A stretch of 5,492 bases of DNA from Chloroflexota bacterium (GTDB lineage: Bacteria > Chloroflexota > Dehalococcoidia > Dehalococcoidales > RBG-16-60-22). The stretch is taken from positions 1-5,492 of the forward strand of contig VGOH01000088.1 in the NCBI GenBank assembly GCA_016875955.1. Direction: 5' to 3'. Within the stretch, counting starts at the first letter, position 1, and the number at the start of each line of letters is the position of its first letter. The position numbers were made by a program, and so were the translations under genes. Of this stretch, positions 1 through 5,393 are shown one piece after another. The notes below the pieces were generated by a model that saw only the letters and a list, made by a program, of their open reading frames with translations, was not told the DNA's origin and did not search any database.

Positions 1-185
1 AAGGCAACAAGCTCTTTAAGGTCGGAAGCATATATGGCGCCATCAGGCTTGCCGATGGCCTCCCTTATCGCCGCACCAAGATTCGGGTCGGGAAAAACTA
101 CCTCGGCAGGGCTGCAGGCACCGAGGCCCAGGGCCAGCATCAGCACGAAGAGCAGAAACAGATACTTCAAACGTATCAACTTCAC
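1..185 (-). CDS. Lipoprotein N-terminus, possibly of a leucine-rich-repeat protein (partial, runs off left edge)
   Basis: Reading leftwards from a GTG at 185-183, an open frame of 61 full codons continues past position 1 without a stop. The product starts with K/R residues, then a hydrophobic stretch (about residues 8-22) and a canonical lipobox LGAC with Cys24. It should therefore be exported and lipid-anchored at the outer face of the membrane. The mature part begins SPAEVVFPDPNLGAAIREAI and then GKPDGAIYASDLKEL. This resembles the cap segment before leucine-rich repeats in internalin-like secreted proteins, where 'FPDPNLEAAIREAIGKP' is a familiar opening. No repeats lie inside the window, so the LRR assignment is inference. 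The GTG start is preferred because a TATAAT promoter lies just upstream at 204-209 and the signal peptide begins there. The Shine-Dalgarno (AGGT at about 192-195) is weak. An internal ATG (residue 16) would destroy the signal peptide. Confidence 0.68.
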   Translation of the reverse strand, partial: MKLIRLKYLFLLFVLMLALGLGACSPAEVVFPDPNLGAAIREAIGKPDGAIYASDLKELVA

Positions 186-203
186 CTTGCTACCTGAGAA
201 ACA

Positions 204-233
204 ATTATACCTACGCGCCGCCGCATCTAGCAA
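204..233 (-). promoter_or_regulatory. Sigma70-type promoter for the left-edge lipoprotein gene
   Basis: On the minus strand a perfect -10 box TATAAT (209-204) lies 18 bp downstream of TTGCTA (233-228), a 4/6 match to TTGACA. Transcription would start near 197, giving a leader of only about a dozen bases before the GTG at 185. The location directly in front of the lipoprotein reading frame supports the call. The spacer is very GC-rich. Confidence 0.55.
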
Positions 234-281
234 ACGGAGAAATCAGGGGGTCTCTTTTGCATTTAGTTGTTATGTGCTTAC

Positions 282-464
282 CTCACCCTGTCCCCTCTCC
301 TGCCAGAATCACTGACAAAAGACCACAGGCATAAATGGCTGGAGAGGGGTGTTTTAAGTGAGAGGGAGCTTCGCCCCCTCTCCAAAATCTCTCCCCCCTC
401 TCAAACATTATCGGAATGGAGTGCAAAAGATAAACCTGTTTGAGAGGGGGGCACAGGGAGTGAG
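282..464. repeat. Structured MITE-like repeat, copy 1 (outer stem plus three hairpins)
   Basis: This 183-bp element matches 5099-5280 along its whole length in the same orientation, at roughly four positions in five by eye. Near-exact blocks include GCCAGAATCACTG, AATGGCTGGAGAGGGG and TCTCAAACATTATCG. The ends pair: CTCAC (282-286) with GTGAG (460-464), and CCTGT (287-291) with ACAGG (453-457), leaving two bases bulged. Inside are three hairpins in series. A is 292-305 with 336-349, 13 of 14 pairs. B is 360-369 with 373-382, 9 of 10 pairs around a TTC loop. C is 393-406 with 438-451, 14 perfect pairs, with an extra inner stem TTATC/GATAA (408-412, 429-433). No convincing target-site duplication or coding frame is visible. 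It lies between the divergent lipoprotein and pfk genes. It is probably a non-autonomous mobile or dispersed repeat; a structured RNA is the alternative. Confidence 0.85.
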
Positions 465-519
465 TATCGTGGGAGCAACCAGATGCCACAGAACCAGATT
501 AGGTCAATCAAGAAACGTA

Positions 520-548
520 TTGCAAAACAGCGGGCTTTTACCTAAACT
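520..548 (+). promoter_or_regulatory. Possible promoter of pfkA
   Basis: TTGCAA (520-525) and TAAACT (543-548) are separated by 17 bp, giving 4/6 matches to both consensus boxes. The same TTGCAA hexamer and spacing occur in the mutase operon promoter. Transcription would start near 555, about 37 bases before the pfk start. The -10 is imperfect. The rest of 465-591 holds nothing else recognised apart from the ribosome binding site. Confidence 0.38.
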
Positions 549-581
549 GAAAAGACAGACTTAACGTTACCCCAGCCACCA

Positions 582-589
582 GGGAGGAG
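582..589 (+). promoter_or_regulatory. Ribosome binding site of pfkA
   Basis: GGGAGGAG lies immediately before the ATG at 592. The GGAGG core (583-587) leaves a 4-base spacer. It fixes the start codon, which also gives the standard PfkA N-terminus. Confidence 0.8.
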
Positions 590-591
590 AC

Positions 592-1563
592 ATGAAGCGA
601 ATTGGTGTTTTGACCAGCGGCGGTGACGCCCCCGGCATGAACGCCGCCATCCGCGCCGTGGTGCGCACCGGCCTCAGCCGGGGCTGGGAGGTCATGGGTA
701 TCCGCAATGGCTATGCCGGTCTCTTCAAGGACACCATGGCCCCGATGGGAGCCCGCGCTGTCGGCGGCATCATCCAGCAGGGTGGCACGATACTTGGCAG
801 TTCCCGCTGTCCCGAATTTAAAACCCAGGAAGGGCGGCAGCAAGCGCTGCGTGTCCTTGAAAAACATGGCATTGAGGCGCTGGTGGTCATCGGGGGCAAT
901 GGCTCACAGGCTGGGGCCCATGCTCTTTCCCAGATGGGCTTTCCGGTGGTCGGCGTGGCTTCAACCATAGACAATGACCTTTACGGCTCCGAGATAACCA
1001 TAGGCGTTGACACCGCCCTTGACGTCGCCCTGATAGCTATCGACCAGCTCAAGGTGACCGCTTCCTCGCACCACCGCGCCTTCATTGTTGAGGTGATGGG
1101 CCGCGACTGCGGCTACCTGGCCCTGATGACCGGCATCGCCGGCGGCGCGGAGTACATTGTCATCCCCGAATTTGAAACTGACGCCGAAGACGTTGCCGAT
1201 ACCATCCGCAAGGCCTACAAGCGAGGCAAAGCCCACGCCATCATCGTCGTGGCCGAGGGCGCCAAATACAATGCCCAGGGCCTGTGCCAGTATTTCTCAG
1301 AACATCACGAAAGAGTGGGATTTGACCTGAGAATCACCACCCTGGGCCATGTCCAGCGCGGCGGCACCCCCGGCGCTTTTGACCGACTGCTGGCGACCCG
1401 CCTCGGGGCGGCAGCCACGGAATACTTAGCTCAGGGCAAGTTCGGCGTGCTGGCCGGCCTGAACAAAGGCCAGATTACGGCCACGCCGCTGGTAAAAGTC
1501 GTCGCCACCAAGAAGCCACTGGACCTCAGCCTTCTGAAACTGTCGGAATTGCTGAATCTCTAA
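592..1563 (+). CDS. pfkA: 6-phosphofructokinase (PfkA family, probably ATP-dependent)
   Basis: Cytosolic glycolytic enzyme phosphorylating fructose 6-phosphate to fructose 1,6-bisphosphate. The 323-residue length matches bacterial PfkA (E. coli 320). Visible landmarks are the nucleotide loop GGDAPGMN (10-17), effector-site Arg21 and Arg25, Arg72 in LGSSR, catalytic TIDND (125-129, base Asp127), Arg162 and EVMGR in the sugar-phosphate site, and LGHVQRGG (251-258) with His253 and Arg256. Gly104 and Ser124, where pyrophosphate-dependent enzymes usually carry Asp and Lys, favour ATP as donor. An oddity is the phosphate-binding motif reading GGNGS (101-105), with Asn103 where E. coli has the Mg-associated Asp103. 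The donor assignment is therefore less certain than the family. Strong ribosome binding site and a plausible promoter precede it. It stands alone and converges on the mutase operon, its TAA lying 17 bp from the last operon stop. Confidence 0.95.
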   Translation: MKRIGVLTSGGDAPGMNAAIRAVVRTGLSRGWEVMGIRNGYAGLFKDTMAPMGARAVGGIIQQGGTILGSSRCPEFKTQEGRQQALRVLEKHGIEALVVIGGNGSQAGAHALSQMGFPVVGVASTIDNDLYGSEITIGVDTALDVALIAIDQLKVTASSHHRAFIVEVMGRDCGYLALMTGIAGGAEYIVIPEFETDAEDVADTIRKAYKRGKAHAIIVVAEGAKYNAQGLCQYFSEHHERVGFDLRITTLGHVQRGGTPGAFDRLLATRLGAAATEYLAQGKFGVLAGLNKGQITATPLVKVVATKKPLDLSLLKLSELLNL

Positions 1564-1580
1564 GTGGAAATCGCCGGTTT

Positions 1581-2519
1581 TTATAGTTTGCTGGACAAAT
1601 AAGCGATAACGCTGGCTTCTATACCCTTAACCTGCGCCAGGGAATTGTAAGTCGTCCCCTGCTCCGGCATGGCCAGAAATAACGGTATTGTTTTGCTGAG
1701 GTCAGAACCGTTTGCCTGCAGGACCTGGTACATCAATGGCAGGTGCCGCAAATAGGTCATCTGAAAGGCGATGAAAGCGTTGTTCAACTGTTCTGGCCTG
1801 CCGCCCCAGATGTCGTAAAGCTCGTCGCCCATGGCATCCAGCAGCTGCGCCTTTCTGGTTAGTGTATCCATCTCAGAAAGTTCGCCCTTTTGATACTGTG
1901 TGTAAAGGGCGCTCAGCTTATCGTAATATTCCCCGTAGACTTCGCTCTCCCTGAGCCTGTTATCCAGGCTGTTTCCCAGAGTTTTATATACCGTGGCACC
2001 CCGACCGTACTTCTCTCCGGCGAAGAGCCTGGCGGCGGCATAGCCGAATATTTCCGCGGAAGGTTCTTCCAGCCCGAGGGGCAGGTCCACCTGCTCATGC
2101 CAGTCTTCATGGAAAATAATCTGGATGAAGCGGTAGAGCGGTTCCTGTAGCAGGGAATCGGTCACCGGGGTGCCTTCCCCGGCCACCGAGGGGATGGCAT
2201 AAAAATAGGCGTCATACTTCTGGTAGTCAAGAGACACGCTGTCCCGTGTGCCGATGGCGGCTGTCAGTGCCGGGTCATCCAGCGAGTATGGCAGATGTGT
2301 GCTGGAGGTATAAAACAGGTAGTGATAGGCATCTATTTCCGGGGAGTAAGTTTTGAAATTCTCTGTCCCGGCAAAGCCGAGGGCTTTCTCAAACGCTTTT
2401 AACTCGGCTATCAGCTCTAGCCTCTGCTCTCGGTCGGCGGGCGCGTTTGGCTGGCAGGAAGGAATGAGCAGCACCGAGGCCAGAGCCAGGGCAAGAAGCA
2501 ACGGTATTGCTTTTATCAT
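1581..2519 (-). CDS. Putative zinc metallopeptidase lipoprotein (HExxH, resembling predicted aminopeptidases COG4324/PF10023)
   Basis: The 312-residue product begins MIKAIPLLLALALASVLL and reaches a lipobox IPSC with Cys22, so it should be a membrane-anchored lipoprotein outside the cytoplasm. A gluzincin-type zinc site is visible: IIFHEDWHE, with HExxH at 137-141 (ligands His137 and His141, catalytic Glu138). A likely third ligand is Glu156 in EPSAEIFGYAA, 15 residues on. Later, LNNAFIAFQMTYLRHLP (245-261) resembles the 'NNA..TY' C-terminal block I associate with the predicted aminopeptidase family. Family membership is from memory and moderately sure; the substrate is unknown. The ATG at 2519 shares its A with the TGA of the epimerase gene (TGATG), indicating translational coupling, and there is no strong ribosome site. 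A TTG one codon earlier is an alternative start. It is the last operon gene, and its link to methylmalonyl-CoA metabolism is unclear. Confidence 0.72.
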   Translation of the reverse strand: MIKAIPLLLALALASVLLIPSCQPNAPADREQRLELIAELKAFEKALGFAGTENFKTYSPEIDAYHYLFYTSSTHLPYSLDDPALTAAIGTRDSVSLDYQKYDAYFYAIPSVAGEGTPVTDSLLQEPLYRFIQIIFHEDWHEQVDLPLGLEEPSAEIFGYAAARLFAGEKYGRGATVYKTLGNSLDNRLRESEVYGEYYDKLSALYTQYQKGELSEMDTLTRKAQLLDAMGDELYDIWGGRPEQLNNAFIAFQMTYLRHLPLMYQVLQANGSDLSKTIPLFLAMPEQGTTYNSLAQVKGIEASVIAYLSSKL

Positions 2520-2917
2520 CAACTTTGGACAAGCTCAAGCAGCACCCGGCCGGTACCTTTGGGGTGCAGGAAAGCGATGCGTGTTTTCTCAACACCCGCC
2601 CGCGGCTTCTCATCAATCAACGGCAGGCCACACCGTGATACCTCGCCCAGCGCCTCCTCAATATCAGCCACCTCCAGCGCCAGGTGGTGTATCCCCTCCC
2701 CGAACTTCTCAAGGTACTTGGCAATCGGGCTTTCCGCGTCAGTTGCTTCCAGCAGCTCTATATTGCTTTCCCCCACGGGGAGGATGGCGGTCCTGGTCCG
2801 CTGCGACTCAACCACCTCCATGGTTTTGAGGTTCAGGCCCAGCACTCCGGTATAGAGCTTCAATGCCTGGTCAATGCTGCTGACGGCAATGCCGATGTGG
2901 TTAATCTTCTTTATCAT
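2519..2917 (-). CDS. mce: Methylmalonyl-CoA epimerase
   Basis: A cytosolic vicinal-oxygen-chelate enzyme converting (2R)- and (2S)-methylmalonyl-CoA into each other, so the mutase can act on the product of carboxylation or feed decarboxylation. At 132 residues it has the family's usual length and two beta-alpha-beta-beta-beta modules. Metal ligands can be aligned with the Propionibacterium enzyme: His7 in NHIGIAV, Glu54 in IELLEAT (Gln65 there), His78 in GIHHLALEV and Glu128 in VLLELVQ. The motif HPKGTGRVLLEL (118-129) is typical of epimerases rather than of glyoxalase I. The ATG at 2917 lies inside the end of the B12-subunit gene, overlapping it by 17 bases, with GGAGAAG (2931-2925) seven bases upstream. 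Its stop overlaps the next start, so expression is probably coupled on both sides. Position behind both mutase subunits makes the function secure. Confidence 0.93.
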   Translation of the reverse strand: MIKKINHIGIAVSSIDQALKLYTGVLGLNLKTMEVVESQRTRTAILPVGESNIELLEATDAESPIAKYLEKFGEGIHHLALEVADIEEALGEVSRCGLPLIDEKPRAGVEKTRIAFLHPKGTGRVLLELVQS

Positions 2918-3320
2918 CGCTTATCTTCTCCAGTTCGGTCTTGATAAAGCTGGCAATTTGCTTAATCGGCGTCCCCGGGCCGAAAGTCTGGGAAATGCCA
3001 GCCTTTTTCAGTGCCGGGATATCTTTCTTGGGGATGATGCCGCCGCCGATGAATATGACTTTCTTGTCGCTTTTCTGGCGCAGGCTGTCTATCGTTTGCG
3101 AGAAGAGGTGCAGATGACCGCCGGAGAGGCAGCTCAGACCGACAACATCCACATCCTCCTGTATCGCCGCCTCCGCAATCTGCTCCGGGGTTAAACGCAA
3201 CCCCAGATAGATGACCTCCATGCCCGCATCGCGCAGACCCTGGGCCACGGCGATGGCCCCGCGGTCATGTCCATCCAGACCCGGCTTGGCTATCAGCACC
3301 CTTATCTTCTTATTCACCAT
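2901..3320 (-). CDS. mcmA2: Methylmalonyl-CoA mutase, small (cobalamin-binding) subunit
   Basis: A free-standing B12-binding domain of 139 residues that carries adenosylcobalamin for the catalytic subunit encoded just upstream. It has the base-off/His-on signature DGHDRG (16-21), where His18 is the lower cobalt ligand and Asp16 and Lys12 complete the relay seen in Propionibacterium mutase (His610, Asp608, Lys604). Further matches are Ser63-x-Leu65 in GLSCLSGGHL, and IGGGIIP (91-97) around the nucleotide tail. The C-terminus is lysine/acidic-rich. In fused mutases this domain is the C-terminal part of one long chain; here it is split, as in many archaea and some bacteria. A 31-bp gap separates it from the catalytic-subunit stop, and GGGAG (3331-3327) lies six bases before the ATG. 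Domain alone could serve a related mutase, but the neighbouring large subunit settles it. Confidence 0.93.
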   Translation of the reverse strand: MVNKKIRVLIAKPGLDGHDRGAIAVAQGLRDAGMEVIYLGLRLTPEQIAEAAIQEDVDVVGLSCLSGGHLHLFSQTIDSLRQKSDKKVIFIGGGIIPKKDIPALKKAGISQTFGPGTPIKQIASFIKTELEKISDDKED

Positions 3321-3351
3321 TTCATACTCCCTGTTATATTAAAGACAGGCC

Positions 3352-4953
3352 TTACAGCACGCTTGGCTCTTTATACTCACCAAAAACGTCTCTCAAGGCA
3401 CCGGATATCTCGCCAACGGTAGCGTCGAGCCTGACCGCCTCAATGAGGACCGGCATGATGTTCTCCTGGCTGCTGGCGGTCCGGCGCACCTTATCCAGAA
3501 TCTGACGTACCTCTTTTTTATTGCGACCGCTTTTCAGCTGCTTCAGTCGCTGGAGTTGCTTCTTGGCAATGCTCTCGTCAATCTCAAGCAGCTCCAGGTC
3601 CAGCGGCTCGTCCGAGGTATATTTGTTGACGCCGACCACCACCTGTTCGCCGGCATCCACCGCTCTCTGGTGATTGTACGCCGACCGCCTTATCTCCCGC
3701 TGAATATAGCCCCTTTTAATCGCCTCCAGCGCCCCGCCCATCTGGTCAATGGTGGCAATATATTTCTGTATTCCTTCCTCTATACGATTGGTCAGCCATT
3801 CCAGATAGTGCGAACCGCCCATGGGGTCAACAGTATCGGCGACACCGCTCTCGTAGGCGATTATCTGCTGGGTTCTCAGCGCCAGCTGCACCGCTTCCTC
3901 GCTGGGCAGGGCCAGCGCCTCGTCGTACGAGTTGGTATGCAGGGACTGGCAGCTGCCCAGTACCGCCGCCAGTGCCTGTATGGCCACCCTGACCACATTG
4001 TTGAGCGGCTGCTGCTCGGCAAGAGTGCAGCCGCCGGTCTGAACGTGGAACTTGAGCATCACTGACCGTTCATTCTGCGCTTTGAACCTCTCCTTCATTA
4101 TCCTGGCCCAGGCCCGGCGCAGTGCCCGGAACTTGGCTGCCTCTTCAAAGAGATTGGTAAAGGCAGCGAAAAAGAAGGAAAAGCGCGGGGCAAAAGCGTC
4201 AACTTCCATGCCCCGGTCAATCATCGCCTGCACATAGGCAATCCCGTTGGCTAAAGTAAAGGCGGCCTCCTGAATGGCGGTCGCCCCGGCCTCGCGCATA
4301 TGGTAGCCGCTGATGCTGATTGAGTTCCACTTGGGCATATGCTGGGCGCAGTAGCTGCAGATGTCCGTGGTCAGCCGCATGGAAGGCTCGGGGGCAAAGA
4401 TATACGTGTTCCGGGCCACATATTCCTTCAGCAGGTCGTTCTGCACGGTGCCCATGAGCTGTTCCTGCCTGGCACCCTGCTTCTCCGCCGCCACGATATA
4501 CATCGCCAGTATGATGGCGGCGGTGGCGTTGATGGTCATGGAGGTGCTCACCTCGCCGAGCGGGATGCCATCCCAGAGGTCCTCCATATCCCGCAGCGAA
4601 TCAATGGCCACGCCCACCCGGCCGACCTCGGGAAGTGCCAGGGGATGGTCGGAATCGTAGCCCATCTGGGTGGGCAGATGGAAGGCAACGCTGAAGCCGG
4701 TCTGTCCCTGCTTGTACAGATATTTATAACGCCGGTTTGTTTCCTCCACGGTGCCATAGCCGGAATACTGGCGCATTGTCCACAGCCTGGTACGATAACC
4801 GGTGGACATTATGTTCCGGGTGAAGGGGTATTCTCCGGGCAAACTGGTGTCCAGTTCACCGGCCGGTATATCTTCCGGAGAATATACCCGGTCGACTACC
4901 GTGCCATCAACCGTTGTCCTGAATTCCTCTTTCCGGTCCTTCATCTCTGCCAT
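3352..4953 (-). CDS. mcmA1: Methylmalonyl-CoA mutase, large (catalytic) subunit
   Basis: Adenosylcobalamin-dependent radical enzyme interconverting succinyl-CoA and (2R)-methylmalonyl-CoA. With the ATG at 4953 the product has 533 residues: a TIM-barrel catalytic domain ending at FGEYKEPSVL, just where fused mutases continue into the B12 domain. Specificity residues align by spacing with the Propionibacterium enzyme: Tyr63 in RQYSG (Tyr89), Arg181 in ARNTY (Arg207), Gln171 (Gln197), Tyr217-His218 in SGYHM (243-244) and Arg257 in APRFS (Arg283). Tyr plus Arg indicates methylmalonyl-CoA; isobutyryl- and 2-hydroxyisobutyryl-CoA mutases carry Phe/Gln or Ile/Gln. The frame stays open upstream to a GTG at 5103, with ATGs at 5064 and 4971. 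I prefer 4953 because GGGGGTGA lies eight bases before it, the protein then starts MAEMKDRKEEF as homologues do, and a promoter sits inside the longer frame. It heads the four-gene operon. No meaB-type chaperone gene is in view. Confidence 0.94.
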   Translation of the reverse strand: MAEMKDRKEEFRTTVDGTVVDRVYSPEDIPAGELDTSLPGEYPFTRNIMSTGYRTRLWTMRQYSGYGTVEETNRRYKYLYKQGQTGFSVAFHLPTQMGYDSDHPLALPEVGRVGVAIDSLRDMEDLWDGIPLGEVSTSMTINATAAIILAMYIVAAEKQGARQEQLMGTVQNDLLKEYVARNTYIFAPEPSMRLTTDICSYCAQHMPKWNSISISGYHMREAGATAIQEAAFTLANGIAYVQAMIDRGMEVDAFAPRFSFFFAAFTNLFEEAAKFRALRRAWARIMKERFKAQNERSVMLKFHVQTGGCTLAEQQPLNNVVRVAIQALAAVLGSCQSLHTNSYDEALALPSEEAVQLALRTQQIIAYESGVADTVDPMGGSHYLEWLTNRIEEGIQKYIATIDQMGGALEAIKRGYIQREIRRSAYNHQRAVDAGEQVVVGVNKYTSDEPLDLELLEIDESIAKKQLQRLKQLKSGRNKKEVRQILDKVRRTASSQENIMPVLIEAVRLDATVGEISGALRDVFGEYKEPSVL

Positions 4954-4961
4954 GCCGTATG

Positions 4962-4969
4962 TCACCCCC
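4962..4969 (-). promoter_or_regulatory. Ribosome binding site deciding the mutase large-subunit start
   Basis: On the minus strand GGGGGTGA (4969-4962) differs from the ideal GGAGGTGA by one base and stands eight bases before the ATG at 4953. None of the upstream in-frame candidates (GTG 5103, ATG 5064, ATG 4971) has a comparable site. The next ATG, at 4944, has only a weaker purine stretch. Confidence 0.65.
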
Positions 4970-4995
4970 ATGCCGCCAGGATTTTTCCGCAAATA

Positions 4996-5024
4996 ATAAT
5001 AACGCGGTGAGATGATATTTGCAA
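4996..5024 (-). promoter_or_regulatory. Sigma70-type promoter of the mutase operon
   Basis: On the minus strand TTGCAA (5024-5019) is followed after exactly 17 bp by TATTAT (5001-4996), 4/6 and 5/6 matches to consensus. Transcription would start near 4989, leaving a leader of about 36 bases that contains the GGGGGTGA site. It lies 75 bp from repeat copy 2, outside the repeat. No operator palindrome was recognised. Confidence 0.62.
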
Positions 5025-5098
5025 TGATTAAAGCCACGCCGGTGCTTTCAGGCCGCGTCGCCATTAGGTTCTGCCGGCATTCGGTGGGCAGTTGACGC

Positions 5099-5280
5099 CT
5101 CACCCCTTACCCCCTCTCCAGCCAGAATCACTGGTAAATAACTACAGACATTAATGGCTGGAGAGGGGAGTTTAAAGGAGAGGGGGCTCCGCCCCCTCTC
5201 CAATTCTTTCCCCATCTCAAACATTATCGAAATGGGGCATAAAAGACAAAGCTGTTTGAGAGGGGGAGTAAGGGGGTGAG
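5099..5280. repeat. Structured MITE-like repeat, copy 2 (outer stem plus three hairpins)
   Basis: The 182-bp second copy of the element at 282-464, in the same orientation. The outer stem pairs CTCACCCCTTAC (5099-5110) with GTAAGGGGGTGAG (5268-5280): twelve pairs with one bulged G. It closes three hairpins. A is 5111-5124 with 5155-5168, 14 perfect pairs and a 30-base loop. B is 5177-5187 with 5191-5201, 11 perfect pairs around TCC. C is 5210-5222 with 5254-5266, 12 of 13 pairs. Hairpin A starts directly after the outer left arm and C ends one base before the outer right arm, so the fold is a compact four-way arrangement. It lies between the divergent mutase operon and the amidohydrolase-like gene. 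No target duplication is clear. It is probably a non-autonomous mobile repeat; there is no T-run to make it a standard terminator. Confidence 0.87.
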
Positions 5281-5382
5281 TAGAAGAATAACCATAGGCA
5301 AATAAAACCCACTATTATGCATACCGCGGTCGTCAATGATAAAATGGGGCACAGGGCAGACATCAGGCCAGATTATATTGAC

Positions 5383-5388
5383 AGGAGG
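5383..5388 (+). promoter_or_regulatory. Ribosome binding site of the right-edge gene
   Basis: A perfect AGGAGG with a 5-base spacer to the ATG at 5394. It supports a real gene start for a frame too short in the window to be judged by length. The stretch 5281-5382 between repeat and gene shows no convincing promoter. Confidence 0.8.
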
Positions 5389-5393
5389 CAGCC

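Noticed and set aside
34..315. Plus-strand frame of 93 codons at the left end
   Set aside because: It is antisense to the lipoprotein start and promoter, runs into repeat copy 1, and its translation resembles no protein I recognise.
282..464. Interpretation of the hairpins as intrinsic terminators or a CRISPR array
   Set aside because: There is no T-run after any stem, and the element lies upstream of both neighbours. There are no regularly spaced short direct repeats with spacers.
283..564. Short frames over repeat copy 1 (both strands)
   Set aside because: They follow the palindromic repeat arms, and the matching region of copy 2 does not preserve them as proteins.
2353..2829. Plus-strand frame of 158 codons spanning peptidase and epimerase genes
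   Set aside because: Proline/serine-rich shadow crossing two well-supported minus-strand genes.
3556..4065. Plus-strand frame of 169 codons
   Set aside because: Antisense shadow of conserved mutase sequence; the minus frame is clearly the coding one.
4339..5010. Plus-strand frame of 223 codons opposite the mutase large subunit
   Set aside because: A long shadow frame caused by codon bias of the mutase gene on the other strand. The composition is unstructured and it has no ribosome site of note.
5228..5362. Similar strings aaatggggca near 5230 and 5342 suggesting a duplicated end of the repeat
   Set aside because: The match is only about ten bases and is not continued by hairpin arms; most likely chance.
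5371..5383. TTATATTGACA before the right-edge gene as a promoter
   Set aside because: TTGACA overlaps the ribosome binding site and would start transcription inside the gene; TATATT has no -35 at a proper distance.
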